A DNA stretch of 64,000 nt from Streptomyces sp. NRRL WC-3626 (GTDB lineage Bacteria > Actinomycetota > Actinomycetes > Streptomycetales > Streptomycetaceae), in NCBI RefSeq assembly GCF_000718785.1, contig NZ_JOCA01000010.1:148574-212573 (forward strand), in the 5' to 3' direction. Made by a program: the position numbers and the translations under genes. Of the stretch, positions 17,962 to 26,902 are shown in pieces. The first letter of the stretch is position 1. Every line of letters begins with the position of its first letter. Below the pieces are notes generated by a model. That model worked only from the letters and a program-made list of their open reading frames with translations. It was not told the DNA's origin and did no database searches.

Positions 17962-19281
17962 GTGTTGTTCAACATCGGACGGGGAAGGCGGGCTTCGGGC
18001 GTGGCGGTGCAGGAGGCGAGGCGGGGCGACCCCGACATGGGCGCCCACGAGGGCGGCTGCACCTGCGGGGACTGTCCGCACGGGGCACGTGAGGGCCATC
18101 GGCGAGCGGTCGCCGCGTTCCTGCTGAAGCGGGACGCGTTCGCCGCCGGGCAGGGACTGCCGGCCGCGGTCGCCCACTCCGCCTCCGCCTCCCGGCAGTG
18201 GGTGTCCGAAGAACTGACCCAGGCCGCCGAGGCCGTCGCCGAACGCGGACGGGCCGAGGGCGCGGCCTGGCTGGTACGGCTGTGGCGGCGGACCGCGATC
18301 GTGGTGTGGGCGGGCGTCGTCCTGCTGCTCCTGGGGCAGGCGCTCACCGCGATCGGCGCGGGCTGGAGCGCCGCACGCACCGCCGGACTGCTCGCCGCGC
18401 TGGTGGTGGCGGGGGCGCTGACCGCCGCGTCCTGGTTCCACCGGGCACGCGGGGGTGCGCTGGCGCCGGTGATCGGCGAGGACAACCGGCTCTCCACATC
18501 CCGTGCCGTGGCCGCGTCCTGGGTGCTGCTCCTCGCGTTCTCGGTACTCGTCCTGGTGGGACGACTGGCGGCCGCCTCCGACGGCCGGGAGCGGGACGCC
18601 CTGATCGACGGGCTCGAACTCGCCCGGGGCGCGGGCATCGTGACCGTACTCGCCGTGGTGTGCGGGATCGCCGTACTGGTGCGCCGCGTGGTCGGGCTGC
18701 GCGTGCAGGAGCAGCGGCTGCAGAAGGTACGCGCCCACCGGCCCGGGGCGGCCGACCTGCTCACCGACGACTCGGGGCGGGGCAGCTTCGCCGACATCCA
18801 GTACGTCATGATCAGCGGTGTCGCTCTCGCGTTCGCCGCGGTGCGGCTGGCCCGGCGGCCGGACCAGCTGCCGGACCTGCCGTGGGGGCTCGCGGTGGTC
18901 GTGCTGGTGTCGGCGGCGACGTACCTCGCGGGCAAGTACGCGGAGGGGGGCCGTCCGGTGATCCTCTCGGTGGTACGGGCCCGTGAGGCCGGCGACCTGG
19001 ACGCACCGATCCGCACCGGGGACGACATCGAGATCCGGGGCGCCGGCTTCGTCCCCGTCGGCGCCCAGGGCGCGGACCGCCTCTGCCGCATGGTGGTCCG
19101 CGTGGGCCCGGTCCACGTCCACGTCCCCCTGGTCCCGGTGACCGGCGGCTTCGACAACCCCACGGACACCCTCCTGACGGTCCCGGTCCCGGCAGAGGTC
19201 GAACCGGGCCGAGTGGAGGTCCAGGTCATCACGGCAGCCGGCACGGAAACCAACCGCTACACAATCGACGTAACAGACTGA
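17962..19281 (+). CDS. Polytopic membrane protein with N-terminal Cys motif and C-terminal Ig-like domain
   Basis: About 439 residues from GTG 17962, which follows AGGGGAC. The N-terminal cytoplasmic stretch contains GGCTCGDCPHG, a small cysteine cluster that could bind metal. About six hydrophobic segments lie in the centre (for example AIVVWAGVVLLLLGQAL and SWVLLLAFSVLVLVG). The last 90 residues (GDDIEIRGAGFVPVG to RYTIDVTD) look like an IPT/TIG-type beta-sandwich. No family function is known to me. Confidence 0.82.
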   Translation: MLFNIGRGRRASGVAVQEARRGDPDMGAHEGGCTCGDCPHGAREGHRRAVAAFLLKRDAFAAGQGLPAAVAHSASASRQWVSEELTQAAEAVAERGRAEGAAWLVRLWRRTAIVVWAGVVLLLLGQALTAIGAGWSAARTAGLLAALVVAGALTAASWFHRARGGALAPVIGEDNRLSTSRAVAASWVLLLAFSVLVLVGRLAAASDGRERDALIDGLELARGAGIVTVLAVVCGIAVLVRRVVGLRVQEQRLQKVRAHRPGAADLLTDDSGRGSFADIQYVMISGVALAFAAVRLARRPDQLPDLPWGLAVVVLVSAATYLAGKYAEGGRPVILSVVRAREAGDLDAPIRTGDDIEIRGAGFVPVGAQGADRLCRMVVRVGPVHVHVPLVPVTGGFDNPTDTLLTVPVPAEVEPGRVEVQVITAAGTETNRYTIDVTD

Positions 19282-19683
19282 CCCCAAAGACCAGCCACCC
19301 CCGCACATCCCGCCCTCCGCGGGCAGCCGCGCCGCACCCCGCCCCGCCCGCTCTCCGTGGGCAGTCGTGCCGCGCCCCCGCACATCCCGCCCGCCCTCCG
19401 CGGGCAGTCGTGCCGCTGGGGCGGCACGGGTGGGCGCGACGGCACCCCGCAAGCGCCGGGCCGCGCTTATCCACCCCCGGCCCACCTGCACGCCGGGCAC
19501 TCCGCAAGCGCCGGGCCGCGCTTACCCACCCCCGGCCCACCTGCACGCCGAGCACTCCGCAAGCACCAAGCCGCACAACCCCCGCCCCAAGAAAAACCCC
19601 GCCCCCAGGATTGAGCCACTTCCATTCGTCGTACGTATGGTCTATCGAGGGGCCGGCACGGCAGTGAGAGGCGGCAAGCGGCG
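19282..19683 (+). repeat. 402-bp intergenic repeat region, copy B of the hairpin repeat
   Basis: The stretch holds no gene. The conserved 67-bp hairpin unit lies at 19400-19466. A truncated relative (GGGCAGTCGTGCCGC) precedes it. From 19447 a 55-bp unit (CCGCAAGCGCCGGGCCGCGC followed by a C-rich half) is repeated about 2.2 times in tandem to about 19570. The unit lies downstream of, and in sense with, the gene ending at 19281. The last 110 bp before the DoxX gene are less GC-rich and presumably hold its promoter. Confidence 0.75.
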
Positions 19684-20196
19684 ATGACTCACAGTATGCG
19701 CGCGGACACACACCCCACCGGTGACGGAACCTGGCGGGACACCGCCGCCCGCCACGCCCTGATCCCCCTGAGACTCTTCCTCGGCGTCACCTTCATCTAC
19801 GCCGGCATCGACAAACTCACCGACAGCGCCTTCATGAAGGACTCCGGCGCAGGCTCGATCGGCGACATGATGCGCGCCGTCCGCGACTCCTCCGCCATCC
19901 CCGCCATGGTCGACATGGCCCTGGAGAATCCCGTCGCCTTCGGCTACGCCATCGCGTTCGGTGAACTCGCCGTCGGCATCGGCGCCCTGCTCGGCCTGCT
20001 CACCCGCCTGGCCGCCCTCGGCGGAGCCCTGATCTCCCTCAGCCTCTGGCTGACCGTGAGTTGGGCCGCCGACCCCTACTACTACGGCAACGACCTCCCG
20101 TACCTGTTCTGCTGGGTACCCCTCGTGCTGGCCGGAGCGCCCCTCTGGTCACTGGACGCCCTGATCCGGAACCGGCGCGGCCGAGGGCGCTCCTAG
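19684..20196 (+). CDS. DoxX-family membrane protein
   Basis: A 170-residue membrane protein with about four hydrophobic segments. The signature LIPLRLFLGVTFIYAGIDKL and the later GYAIAFGELAVGIGALLGLLTRLAA are typical of DoxX/SURF4-like quinone-associated proteins. The conserved Ala-Gly-x-x-Lys of the first helix is present. Family members have been linked to redox homeostasis, but the role here is unknown. ATG 19684 is the clear start. Convergent with the TetR gene. Confidence 0.88.
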   Translation: MTHSMRADTHPTGDGTWRDTAARHALIPLRLFLGVTFIYAGIDKLTDSAFMKDSGAGSIGDMMRAVRDSSAIPAMVDMALENPVAFGYAIAFGELAVGIGALLGLLTRLAALGGALISLSLWLTVSWAADPYYYGNDLPYLFCWVPLVLAGAPLWSLDALIRNRRGRGRS

Positions 20197-20380
20197 CGCT
20201 TCGACCAGCCAAAAAGAGAGGGCTTGAAGAAGGCCTGAAGAAGGCCCCCGACCGGCGAATCGGAGGCATGTCCGAGGCGAGTGCCGGCGACGGACAGGGC
20301 GCGATACAGCGTCGGCGGCGATCAGCGGCGAATGGCGTGGCTCGCCCCCCCCGGCGGCCGCCTCCGAAGGGCCGGTCTGC

Positions 20381-21043
20381 CTACGTCCGATCGGTGCAGA
20401 GCTGGGCGGTGAGGGCCGCGCAGGCCCACTCCTGCCAGACCTCGGGGGGCCAGCCCCGGTCGCGGACGAAGATCAGGTACAGCTCTGGGCTGAGCAGCCC
20501 GTACAGCAGATCGGCGGCGCGGGCGGTATCGACGTCGGGGCGGGCGTCGGGCTTGGAGGTCAGTGCCTTCGCCGCGGCGTGCTGGACGGTGTAGCGCGGG
20601 TCGGGGCCGGCGGGCCACTGCGCGGCGATCTCCGGGTCCGTGGCCGCCGCCGCGGCGATCAGCGGCATGATCGGGGCGACACGGCCGAGGATGTCGCGCA
20701 CGCCCCGCACATGAGCGCGCAGCTGCCCGGCCGCGGTGGGCTCGGCGCACGCGGCGCGGAACCAGTCGCGGTCCATCGTGGCGACCGGTTCGGCGTCGCC
20801 CGCGATGGACATGTCGACGACGTCCTTGAACAACGCGCGCTTGTTACGGAACACGAAGTACACGGTCTGAACGGCGACGCCGGCACGATCCGCAACCTCC
20901 TGAAGGCTCGTCGCTCCGTACCCCTGCGCGACGAACAGGTCCCGCGCCGCCGCGACGATCTTCTCGCGGGTGCGCCGCGAACGCTCGGCCCGCTTGTCGG
21001 GGCGCCTGACGTTCGGTCCCTCGGATCCCTTGACCTCATCCAT
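20381..21043 (-). CDS. TetR-family transcriptional regulator
   Basis: A 220-residue repressor-type protein. The helix-turn-helix lies at about residues 20-65: RTREKIVAAARDLFVAQGYGATSLQEVADRAGVAVQTVYFVFRNK. The C-terminal ligand-binding half includes a TetR_C-like segment ending SPELYLIFVRDRGWPPEVWQEW. It is divergently transcribed from the methyltransferase gene across 63 bp containing a perfect palindrome, so it probably represses both that gene and itself. Confidence 0.92.
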   Translation of the reverse strand: MDEVKGSEGPNVRRPDKRAERSRRTREKIVAAARDLFVAQGYGATSLQEVADRAGVAVQTVYFVFRNKRALFKDVVDMSIAGDAEPVATMDRDWFRAACAEPTAAGQLRAHVRGVRDILGRVAPIMPLIAAAAATDPEIAAQWPAGPDPRYTVQHAAAKALTSKPDARPDVDTARAADLLYGLLSPELYLIFVRDRGWPPEVWQEWACAALTAQLCTDRT

Positions 21044-21059
21044 GCCTGGAGTCTATATC

Positions 21060-21087
21060 TAGAGTCACTTACTAGAGTTCGACTCTA
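21060..21087. promoter_or_regulatory. Candidate TetR operator
   Basis: The divergent intergenic region contains TAGAGTTCGACTCTA at 21073-21087, an exact 6-bp inverted repeat around TCG. A further TAGAGT half-site lies at 21060-21065, so the distal pair TAGAGTC / GACTCTA is also inverted. Symmetric 15-bp sites of this kind are typical for TetR dimers; two dimers could bind here. Confidence 0.65.
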
Positions 21088-21106
21088 ACTTCTTGGAGTG
21101 GTGGCG

Positions 21107-21733
21107 ATGAGCGGGACTCGGACGGCTGCGGAGCTCGACCAAGAGGCGTCTGTGCGCAGCGTGCTGGAGGACTTCTACCGGGACGGCAAGCCGCCGTGGG
21201 ACAGCGGCGTCACGCCGCCCGAACTCGTGGCCCTGGTAGAGGGGCCCGGCGCGCTGATGCCGGGCCGGGTCCTCGAACTCGGCTGCGGCACCGGGACCAA
21301 TGCCGTGTACCTGGCCCGGCACGGCTGGCGGGTGGCGGCCGTCGACCTGGTCGACCGCGCGGTCCGGCAGGCGAGGGAGAAGGCCGCCGAGGCCGGAGCG
21401 GACTGCACGGTGCTGTGCGGGGACGCCACCCGACTCGACGAGGTGGGCGTGCCCGGCCCGTACGACCTGTTCTTCGACCTGAGCTGCTACTGCGGAATTC
21501 CACCGCACCGCCGCGACGCCTACGCGGCCGGTCTCACCAAGCGCGCCGCCCCCGGCGCACGATTGCTGATGTTCGGGTACGGGCCCGGGGCATTCGACGA
21601 CTCGTGGTCCGGCGTCACCGCGGACGAACTCGGCGCCAGGTTCGCCGGCTGGCGGCTGGCCGACGTGACGCCCGGCACGAACCCGGTACCGACGTTCTGG
21701 TTCACGCTGCAGCGCGCCGCCGACGCGGCGTGA
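21107..21733 (+). CDS. Class I SAM-dependent methyltransferase
   Basis: A 208-residue Rossmann-fold methyltransferase. Motif I is VLELGCGTGTNAVYLARHG, the acidic residue of motif II is in VAAVDLVDRAV, and DLFFDLSCYCGIPPHRRDAY follows. The layout resembles the TehB/thiopurine S-methyltransferase-like group with a short N-terminal helix ending PPWDSG. ATG 21107 with TTGGAG upstream is preferred over GTG 21098. It is the likely target of the divergent TetR regulator, so the substrate may be the regulator's ligand or a related toxic compound; this is inference. Confidence 0.88.
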   Translation: MSGTRTAAELDQEASVRSVLEDFYRDGKPPWDSGVTPPELVALVEGPGALMPGRVLELGCGTGTNAVYLARHGWRVAAVDLVDRAVRQAREKAAEAGADCTVLCGDATRLDEVGVPGPYDLFFDLSCYCGIPPHRRDAYAAGLTKRAAPGARLLMFGYGPGAFDDSWSGVTADELGARFAGWRLADVTPGTNPVPTFWFTLQRAADAA

Positions 21734-21795
21734 ACTCGGCGGGCTCCAGCACCGCGGCGCGGAGGAAGCCGGCCGGCGTGACCGGTATCGCCCGC

Positions 21796-22005
21796 TCAGG
21801 AAGCCGTCCGGCCCTTCCGCCGCCGTATCAGCCCGGTCATCGATCCCACCGCCCCGGCCAGGCAGAGCCCGCCGGTGACCACCGGGATGACCACGAACCA
21901 CGGGGTGTCCCAGAGCCCGCCCGCGTCCCCGGCGTAGATCCCCGCGGCGAGGACGATGAAGAAACCGGCGAGCAACCTGCCCGGCTGGAACTCATGATGC
22001 GGCAC
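21796..22005 (-). CDS. Small two-pass membrane protein
   Basis: A 69-residue protein with two hydrophobic segments, LLAGFFIVLAAGIYAG and WFVVIPVVTGGLCLAGAVG, and a basic C-terminus (LIRRRKGRTAS). It overlaps the end of the upstream PspC gene by 14 bp and is therefore probably translated with it. No family is recognised. Confidence 0.75.
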   Translation of the reverse strand: MPHHEFQPGRLLAGFFIVLAAGIYAGDAGGLWDTPWFVVIPVVTGGLCLAGAVGSMTGLIRRRKGRTAS

Positions 22006-23353
22006 GGCTCACCTCCGCCTGTCCGGCGCCGACCTGGAGTTCGAGGTCGAGCGTCCCCGCGTCCCCGGCGCCGGCCGGCGGCTTCAGGGTGACCTCCTTG
22101 TGCTTGCCCGGAGCCACGTCCACGTCCTTCTGCTTGTCGCCCGGCAACCGGATGTCGCCCACCCCCACGTCGATGCTCAGCCGCACGGTCACGTCCCGGG
22201 GCACGATCACGTGGATACGGCCCAGGCCCACGTCCGCCCGCGTCGAGAGGGTGTCGCCCTCGGGGATACGGAGCGCGGACAGATCCAGCTCGCCGTCGCC
22301 CGCGCCCAGGTCGTAGGTCGGGCGCACCTGCGCGACCGAGGTGGGCCCCCAGGTCGTCTGCTTCCAGTCGGTGCCGATGTCCTTGGGCAGGGCGGCCGAA
22401 CCGGCGAGCAGACCGGCCGTGAGGACGGCCAGGACGATCGACCCGGCCCCGGTGCGGCCGATGAAGGCGCTGACCGCGATGCCGAGACCGAAGACGGCGA
22501 GCGCGCAGGCGAGACCGGTCTGCAGACTGGTGCCCAGGGGATGCGACTCCCACGTCAGACCGGTGCCGAGGCCGCCCGCGACCAGGGCGAGCAGGAATAT
22601 CCGGCCGCCGATCCCGCCCCGCGGGCCGCGCGGGTGCGAGGGGCGGTGCGGCGGTGCGTACGCCTTCTCGCGGGCGCGGGAGGGGATGCCGAGGCCGATG
22701 TTGACGGCGGCGTCGATGTCCCGGTCGCGGGAGTCCCGCGGCCCCCACAGATAGCCCGTGCCGCCGAAGTGCGTACCGTCCTTGACGATGGGGTCGCGCC
22801 ACCACGAGGGATAGGCGGAGGCCACCGGCGGTGCCTGCGGCTCCGGCGGGGCGTCGGCCACGGCCTGGGCGGCTATGTGGTCGGGACTGGGGGTGCCGCG
22901 CCGCCGCGACCAGTACCCGGCGCCGGCGAGCAGCAGGGACAGTATGACGGCGAAGCTCAGCACGCCGTCGTTGCTCAGCATGGTGAGGAAGACGCCGCAG
23001 CCGACCAGCGCGAACAGCACGGCCGTCAGGGTGTGGCCGTCGACCCGGCCGGTCAGCAGCCGGCGGATCTCGTTCTCGTCCTCCTCCTCGTACGGGACGA
23101 ACAGCCAGGCGAAGCCGTAGAAGATCAGGCCGATGCCGCCGGTGGCGGACAGGACCGCGAGCGTGATCCGGAAGATCACCGGGTCCATGTCGCACTGCCG
23201 GCCGAGCCCCGCGCACACCCCGCCGAGCATCTGGTGCCGGCGGTCCCGCCGGAAACGCCCGCTGTCGTCGGCCGGCTCCGGTGGCAGGGCGGTCGCTCCC
23301 CCCGGGCCGGGGACGGGTTCCGGACCCGTCGCGGCGTGCTGGTGATCGGTCAT
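21992..23353 (-). CDS. PspC-domain membrane protein with LiaF-like C-terminus
   Basis: A 453-residue protein. A PspC domain lies at about residues 35-95 (MLGGVCAGLGRQCDMDPVIFRI and WLFVPYEEEDE). Several membrane segments follow, then a C-terminal domain rich in short beta strands (VGLGRIHVIVPRDVTVRLSI, GDIRLPG) like the LiaF/DUF2154 toast-rack fold. Such proteins sense envelope stress and modulate neighbouring two-component systems. It is divergent from a histidine kinase that also begins with PspC, which strongly suggests a shared signalling circuit. Confidence 0.87.
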   Translation of the reverse strand: MTDHQHAATGPEPVPGPGGATALPPEPADDSGRFRRDRRHQMLGGVCAGLGRQCDMDPVIFRITLAVLSATGGIGLIFYGFAWLFVPYEEEDENEIRRLLTGRVDGHTLTAVLFALVGCGVFLTMLSNDGVLSFAVILSLLLAGAGYWSRRRGTPSPDHIAAQAVADAPPEPQAPPVASAYPSWWRDPIVKDGTHFGGTGYLWGPRDSRDRDIDAAVNIGLGIPSRAREKAYAPPHRPSHPRGPRGGIGGRIFLLALVAGGLGTGLTWESHPLGTSLQTGLACALAVFGLGIAVSAFIGRTGAGSIVLAVLTAGLLAGSAALPKDIGTDWKQTTWGPTSVAQVRPTYDLGAGDGELDLSALRIPEGDTLSTRADVGLGRIHVIVPRDVTVRLSIDVGVGDIRLPGDKQKDVDVAPGKHKEVTLKPPAGAGDAGTLDLELQVGAGQAEVSRAAS

Positions 23354-23532
23354 GAGTCCATGGTGACGGCCGAGCCGCCGCCGCGGCAGTCGGTACGACC
23401 CTGGCCGGACCCTGATATCGGCCCCCGAGGGGGACCGGGGGAGAGTTCGACGGGGGCGGGCCGGCGAGATCAGGGGAGTCTCCGGGGCGGACCCTGATGC
23501 TCCCGCAACCCCGGCGTGTGACCATCATTGGC

Positions 23533-24825
23533 ATGTCGGAAGCCGCAGCAGCGCCAGTCGCCGAGCCGAGGCCACCGCGCAAGCTCTACCGCAGCAGTGA
23601 CGGACGCTGGCTCGGTGGTGTGGCGCGGGGCCTCGCCGGACATCTCGGGCTGCCCGTGGTCTGGGTGCGGCTCGCCTTCGTCGGCCTGTTCACGGCGGAC
23701 GGACTCGGCGCCCTGCTGTACGCGGCGTTCTGGTTCTTCGTACCGCTGGGCGTCGGCGGTGTGGACGCGCAGAAGCCGCCCTCGCTGGTGACCACGGAGA
23801 CCTCGCCGGACGGCCGGCGCAGACTCGTCACCCGCCGCCCGGACAAGGGCCAGATAGTCGCCCTGCTGCTCATGGTCGTGGTGGCCATGGTCTTCGTGGG
23901 CAATGTGAACCTGACCAACGGGGCGAAGGTCTACCTCTGGCCGACCGTGCTCGTCGCCGCGGGCGTCGCCCTGGTCTGGCGGCAGGCGGACAACGCACGC
24001 CGGGCCCACTGGATGGAGGTCGGCCGCCGCCGGCGCACGATGACCCTGGTGCGGGCGGCCGCCGGTGTGCTGCTGGTGACGGCTGGCGCCTCCGGCATCT
24101 TCGTCCTGCGCGGCTCCGGCAGCCATCTCGGCTCGGTGCTCCAGGCGGCCCTCGCGGTCCTCGTCGGGATAACACTGCTCGCCGGCCCCTACCTCGTGCG
24201 CATGACCCAGGACCTCTCCGAGGAGCGCCTGATGCGCATCCGCGCCCAGGAGCGCGCGGAGGTCGCCGCCCATGTCCACGACTCGGTGCTGCACACCCTG
24301 ACCCTGATCCAGCGCAACGCGGACAACGCGGGCGAGGTGCGCCGCCTGGCCCGCGCCCAGGAGCGCGACCTGCGCGCCTGGCTCTACAAACCGGAGGGCA
24401 ACGGCAAGGACGAGGACGACGAACCCACCACCCTCGCCGAGGCCGTGAAGCGCAACGCGGCCGAGGTGGAGGACAAGCACGGCGTCCCCCTCGAGGTCGT
24501 GGTCGTCGGCGACTGCCCGCTCGACGAGAGAATCGGGGCACAGATGCAGGCCGCACGCGAAGCGATGGTCAACGCCGCCAAGTACGGTGGCGAGGGAGGC
24601 GCGGTGCAGGTCTTCGCCGAAGTCGAGGGGAAGACGGTCTTCGTGTCCGTCCGGGACCGCGGCCCCGGCTTCGACCTGGACTCGATACCCGCCGACCGCA
24701 TGGGCGTCAGAGAATCGATCATCGGCCGCATGGAGCGCAACGGCGGCACGGCGCGGCTGCGCGCGGTGCCGGACGGCGGCACGGAGGTCGAGCTGGAGAT
24801 GGAGAGGGCGGAGAAGACGTCATGA
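23533..24825 (+). CDS. PspC-domain sensor histidine kinase
   Basis: A 430-residue sensor kinase from ATG 23533. Residues about 17-75 form a PspC domain (KLYRSSDGRWLGGVARGLAG). Four or so hydrophobic segments follow, then a HisKA_3-like phosphoacceptor with the histidine in AAHVHDSVLHTL (near 245-255). The ATPase domain shows the N box AREAMVNAAKYG and the G box DRGPGFDLD. It should phosphorylate the response regulator that overlaps its stop codon by 4 bp. PspC input plus a NarL-type kinase points to membrane-stress sensing. Confidence 0.92.
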   Translation: MSEAAAAPVAEPRPPRKLYRSSDGRWLGGVARGLAGHLGLPVVWVRLAFVGLFTADGLGALLYAAFWFFVPLGVGGVDAQKPPSLVTTETSPDGRRRLVTRRPDKGQIVALLLMVVVAMVFVGNVNLTNGAKVYLWPTVLVAAGVALVWRQADNARRAHWMEVGRRRRTMTLVRAAAGVLLVTAGASGIFVLRGSGSHLGSVLQAALAVLVGITLLAGPYLVRMTQDLSEERLMRIRAQERAEVAAHVHDSVLHTLTLIQRNADNAGEVRRLARAQERDLRAWLYKPEGNGKDEDDEPTTLAEAVKRNAAEVEDKHGVPLEVVVVGDCPLDERIGAQMQAAREAMVNAAKYGGEGGAVQVFAEVEGKTVFVSVRDRGPGFDLDSIPADRMGVRESIIGRMERNGGTARLRAVPDGGTEVELEMERAEKTS

Positions 24826-25535
24826 GTGAGCCGACCGAGGCGAACGGAACGACGGGACCGGCGGAGGGCGCCGGGCGTCATGTGCGGGTCGTCCTCGTCG
24901 ACGACCACCGCATGTTCCGTACGGGAGTCCAGGCCGAGATCGGGCAGACCGAGCAGACGGGCGTCGAGGTGGTCGGGGAGGCCGCCGACGTCGACCAGGC
25001 GGTCACGGTCATCACCGCGACCCGGCCCGAGGTGGTCCTGCTCGACGTACACCTGCCCGGCGGCGGCGGCGTGGAAGTGCTGCGCCGTTGCGCCCCGTTG
25101 ATGGCCGACGCCGAACAGCCGGTGCGTTTCCTCGCCCTGTCCGTGTCGGACGCGGCGGAGGACGTCATCGGGGTGATCCGGGGCGGCGCGCGCGGCTACG
25201 TCACCAAGACGATCACGGGCACGGATCTGGTCGACTCGATCTTCCGGGTCCAAGAGGGCGACGCGGTCTTCTCCCCGCGGCTGGCCGGCTTCGTCCTGGA
25301 CGCTTTCGCCTCCACCGACGCCCCGCCGGTCGACGAGGACCTCGACCGGCTCACCCAGCGCGAGCGGGAGGTCCTGCGCCTGATCGCCCGCGGCTACGCC
25401 TACAAGGAGATCGCCAAGCAGCTGTTCATCTCGGTGAAGACGGTCGAGTCCCATGTCTCGGCGGTCCTGCGGAAACTCCAGCTCTCCAACCGCCACGAAC
25501 TGACCCGCTGGGCGACGGCACGCCGGCTGGTCTGA
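24822..25535 (+). CDS. LuxR/NarL-family response regulator
   Basis: A 237-residue regulator translationally coupled (ATGA) to the PspC kinase. The receiver domain has the acidic pair VDDH, the phosphoacceptor D75 in LLDVHLPG and the lysine in YVTKTITG. The C-terminal LuxR-type helix-turn-helix reads LTQREREVLRLIARGYAYKEIA and SVKTVESHVSAVLRKL. Probable targets include the divergent PspC operon; that is inference from position. Confidence 0.94.
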   Translation: MSEPTEANGTTGPAEGAGRHVRVVLVDDHRMFRTGVQAEIGQTEQTGVEVVGEAADVDQAVTVITATRPEVVLLDVHLPGGGGVEVLRRCAPLMADAEQPVRFLALSVSDAAEDVIGVIRGGARGYVTKTITGTDLVDSIFRVQEGDAVFSPRLAGFVLDAFASTDAPPVDEDLDRLTQREREVLRLIARGYAYKEIAKQLFISVKTVESHVSAVLRKLQLSNRHELTRWATARRLV

Positions 25536-25546
25536 GCGGCGGGCCG

Positions 25547-26575
25547 TCACACCACGCGTGTCGCCCCCGCGAACGGCATCTCGTCGATGGGGGCCACGCG
25601 GACCGGGGCCGAGGGGTTCGGGGCGTGGATCATGCGGCCGTCGCCGATGTAGAGGCCCACGTGGGTGATGCCCGGATAGAAGAAGACGAGGTCGCCGGGG
25701 AGGAGTTCGGAGCGGGGGACACGGCGGCCGGAGTCGATCTGGGCGTAGGTCGTGCGGGGCACGGAGACACCGGCGGAGCGGTACGCGGCCTGGACGAGGC
25801 CCGAGCAGTCGAAGGCGTCCGGGCCGGTCGCACCCCAGACATAGGGGCTGCCGAGCTTGCCGCGGACGTAGGAGACGGCCTGCGCCGCGCGGGGGCTCGG
25901 AGCGGTCTGGGAGGTGGCGGCTTCCCCCACGTCCGTGGAGGGGCCGCCGGTGAACGCCGCGCGCTGCCCGGACGTCAGCCCGGACAGCAGCCGGCGGGCC
26001 TCGGTCAGCTTGCCGTTGACCGTCTTCCTGTGCCGCCTCAGCTCGGCCCGGCGGGACGTCAGCTCCTTCACCTCGACGCGTGCCGCGCCGCGCAACTGCT
26101 CGATCTCCCGGAGCTGTTCGCGTACGCGCCCCACCTCCGCCTGCCGGCGGGTGCCCGCGCGTTCGACGAGTGCGGCGCCCTCCAGATAGCCGTCCGGGTC
26201 CTCGGAGAGGGCGAGCCGCAAGGCAGGGTCCAGGCCGCCGGTGCGGTACTGCGCGGCGGCGACCGTGCCCAGCGCGTCCCGCGCGGAGTTGAGCCGTTCC
26301 CTTCTGCGGGCCGCCTCGTCCTGCAGCGCGCTCAGCCGCCGCTGGGCGGAGTCGGCCTTCTCCCTGGCGCCGTTGTACTTCTCGGTGGCGGCCTCCGCCT
26401 CCCGGTAGAGCCGGTTCACATCGGCCGCGACCGTGTCCGGTGCCGGCCGTGGCGCGGCGAGCGCCGTCCCGCCGAGGCCGGTCGCGGCGGTCGCGCCGGC
26501 GAGGGCGATGGCGGCCGCCGTACGGGCGGGGCCTGTGCCCGCCGTGCGCTGCCGGGTCCTGCGGTGCGCTGCCAC
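25547..26575 (-). CDS. Secreted NlpC/P60 peptidoglycan hydrolase
   Basis: A 342-residue protein starting at GTG 26575. A signal peptide (TAAAIALAGATAATGLGG...ALAAP) is followed by a long coiled-coil (about residues 45-210) and a C-terminal NlpC/P60 domain. The catalytic cysteine is in DAFDCSGLVQAAY and the histidine in GITHVGLYIG. Family members are D,L-endopeptidases that cut the peptide stems of peptidoglycan. The architecture (coiled coil then hydrolase, as in RipA-like proteins) suggests autoinhibition or partner recruitment. A paralogue lies at 28371. Confidence 0.92.
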   Translation of the reverse strand: MAAHRRTRQRTAGTGPARTAAAIALAGATAATGLGGTALAAPRPAPDTVAADVNRLYREAEAATEKYNGAREKADSAQRRLSALQDEAARRRERLNSARDALGTVAAAQYRTGGLDPALRLALSEDPDGYLEGAALVERAGTRRQAEVGRVREQLREIEQLRGAARVEVKELTSRRAELRRHRKTVNGKLTEARRLLSGLTSGQRAAFTGGPSTDVGEAATSQTAPSPRAAQAVSYVRGKLGSPYVWGATGPDAFDCSGLVQAAYRSAGVSVPRTTYAQIDSGRRVPRSELLPGDLVFFYPGITHVGLYIGDGRMIHAPNPSAPVRVAPIDEMPFAGATRVV

Positions 26576-26902
26576 GTCACTCCTGTCCGCGTCCGGCGAG
26601 CGGTCCGGCGGCGGGGGTGCACAGGGGGAGCGGTCCGCCGCCGGACCCTTTCTCGGCGGTGTGTCCGGCTGCCACCCCTGGCCGGGGCGGCGGTGGAGAG
26701 CCGGTCACCTGGGGCAGGACGCTAGGGCCGGCCGCGCCACCCCCGTGACGGGTTGTGCGGAAGTGACGTGAGCGGACCGCCGAGTGACCGTAAGTGAGAG
26801 AAATCACGCCGCGTTCACTCAGGGTGATGATCGATATGCCGGAGGAGCGCCGGACGAGGGCGCCGGAGTGGTACGAGGCGGCCATGGCTAGGCTCCGGCC
26901 TC
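26576..26902. other. 327-bp divergent control region between the NlpC/P60 gene and a small membrane-protein gene
   Basis: No gene is visible. The region becomes less GC-rich toward 26760-26830, where several GTGA/TCAC elements cluster. One of them, at 26794-26807, is a symmetric GTGA-N6-TCAC listed separately. No riboswitch like that of the paralogous hydrolase is present. Confidence 0.5.
26794..26807. promoter_or_regulatory. Candidate Crp-type binding site
   Basis: GTGAGAGAAATCAC is an exact GTGA-N6-TCAC palindrome matching the core consensus of CRP-family regulators. It lies about 220 bp before the NlpC/P60 start and 96 bp before the gene at 26903. Streptomyces Crp regulates many germination and cell-wall genes by family knowledge. 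A single 8-bp core match can occur by chance. Confidence 0.35.
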
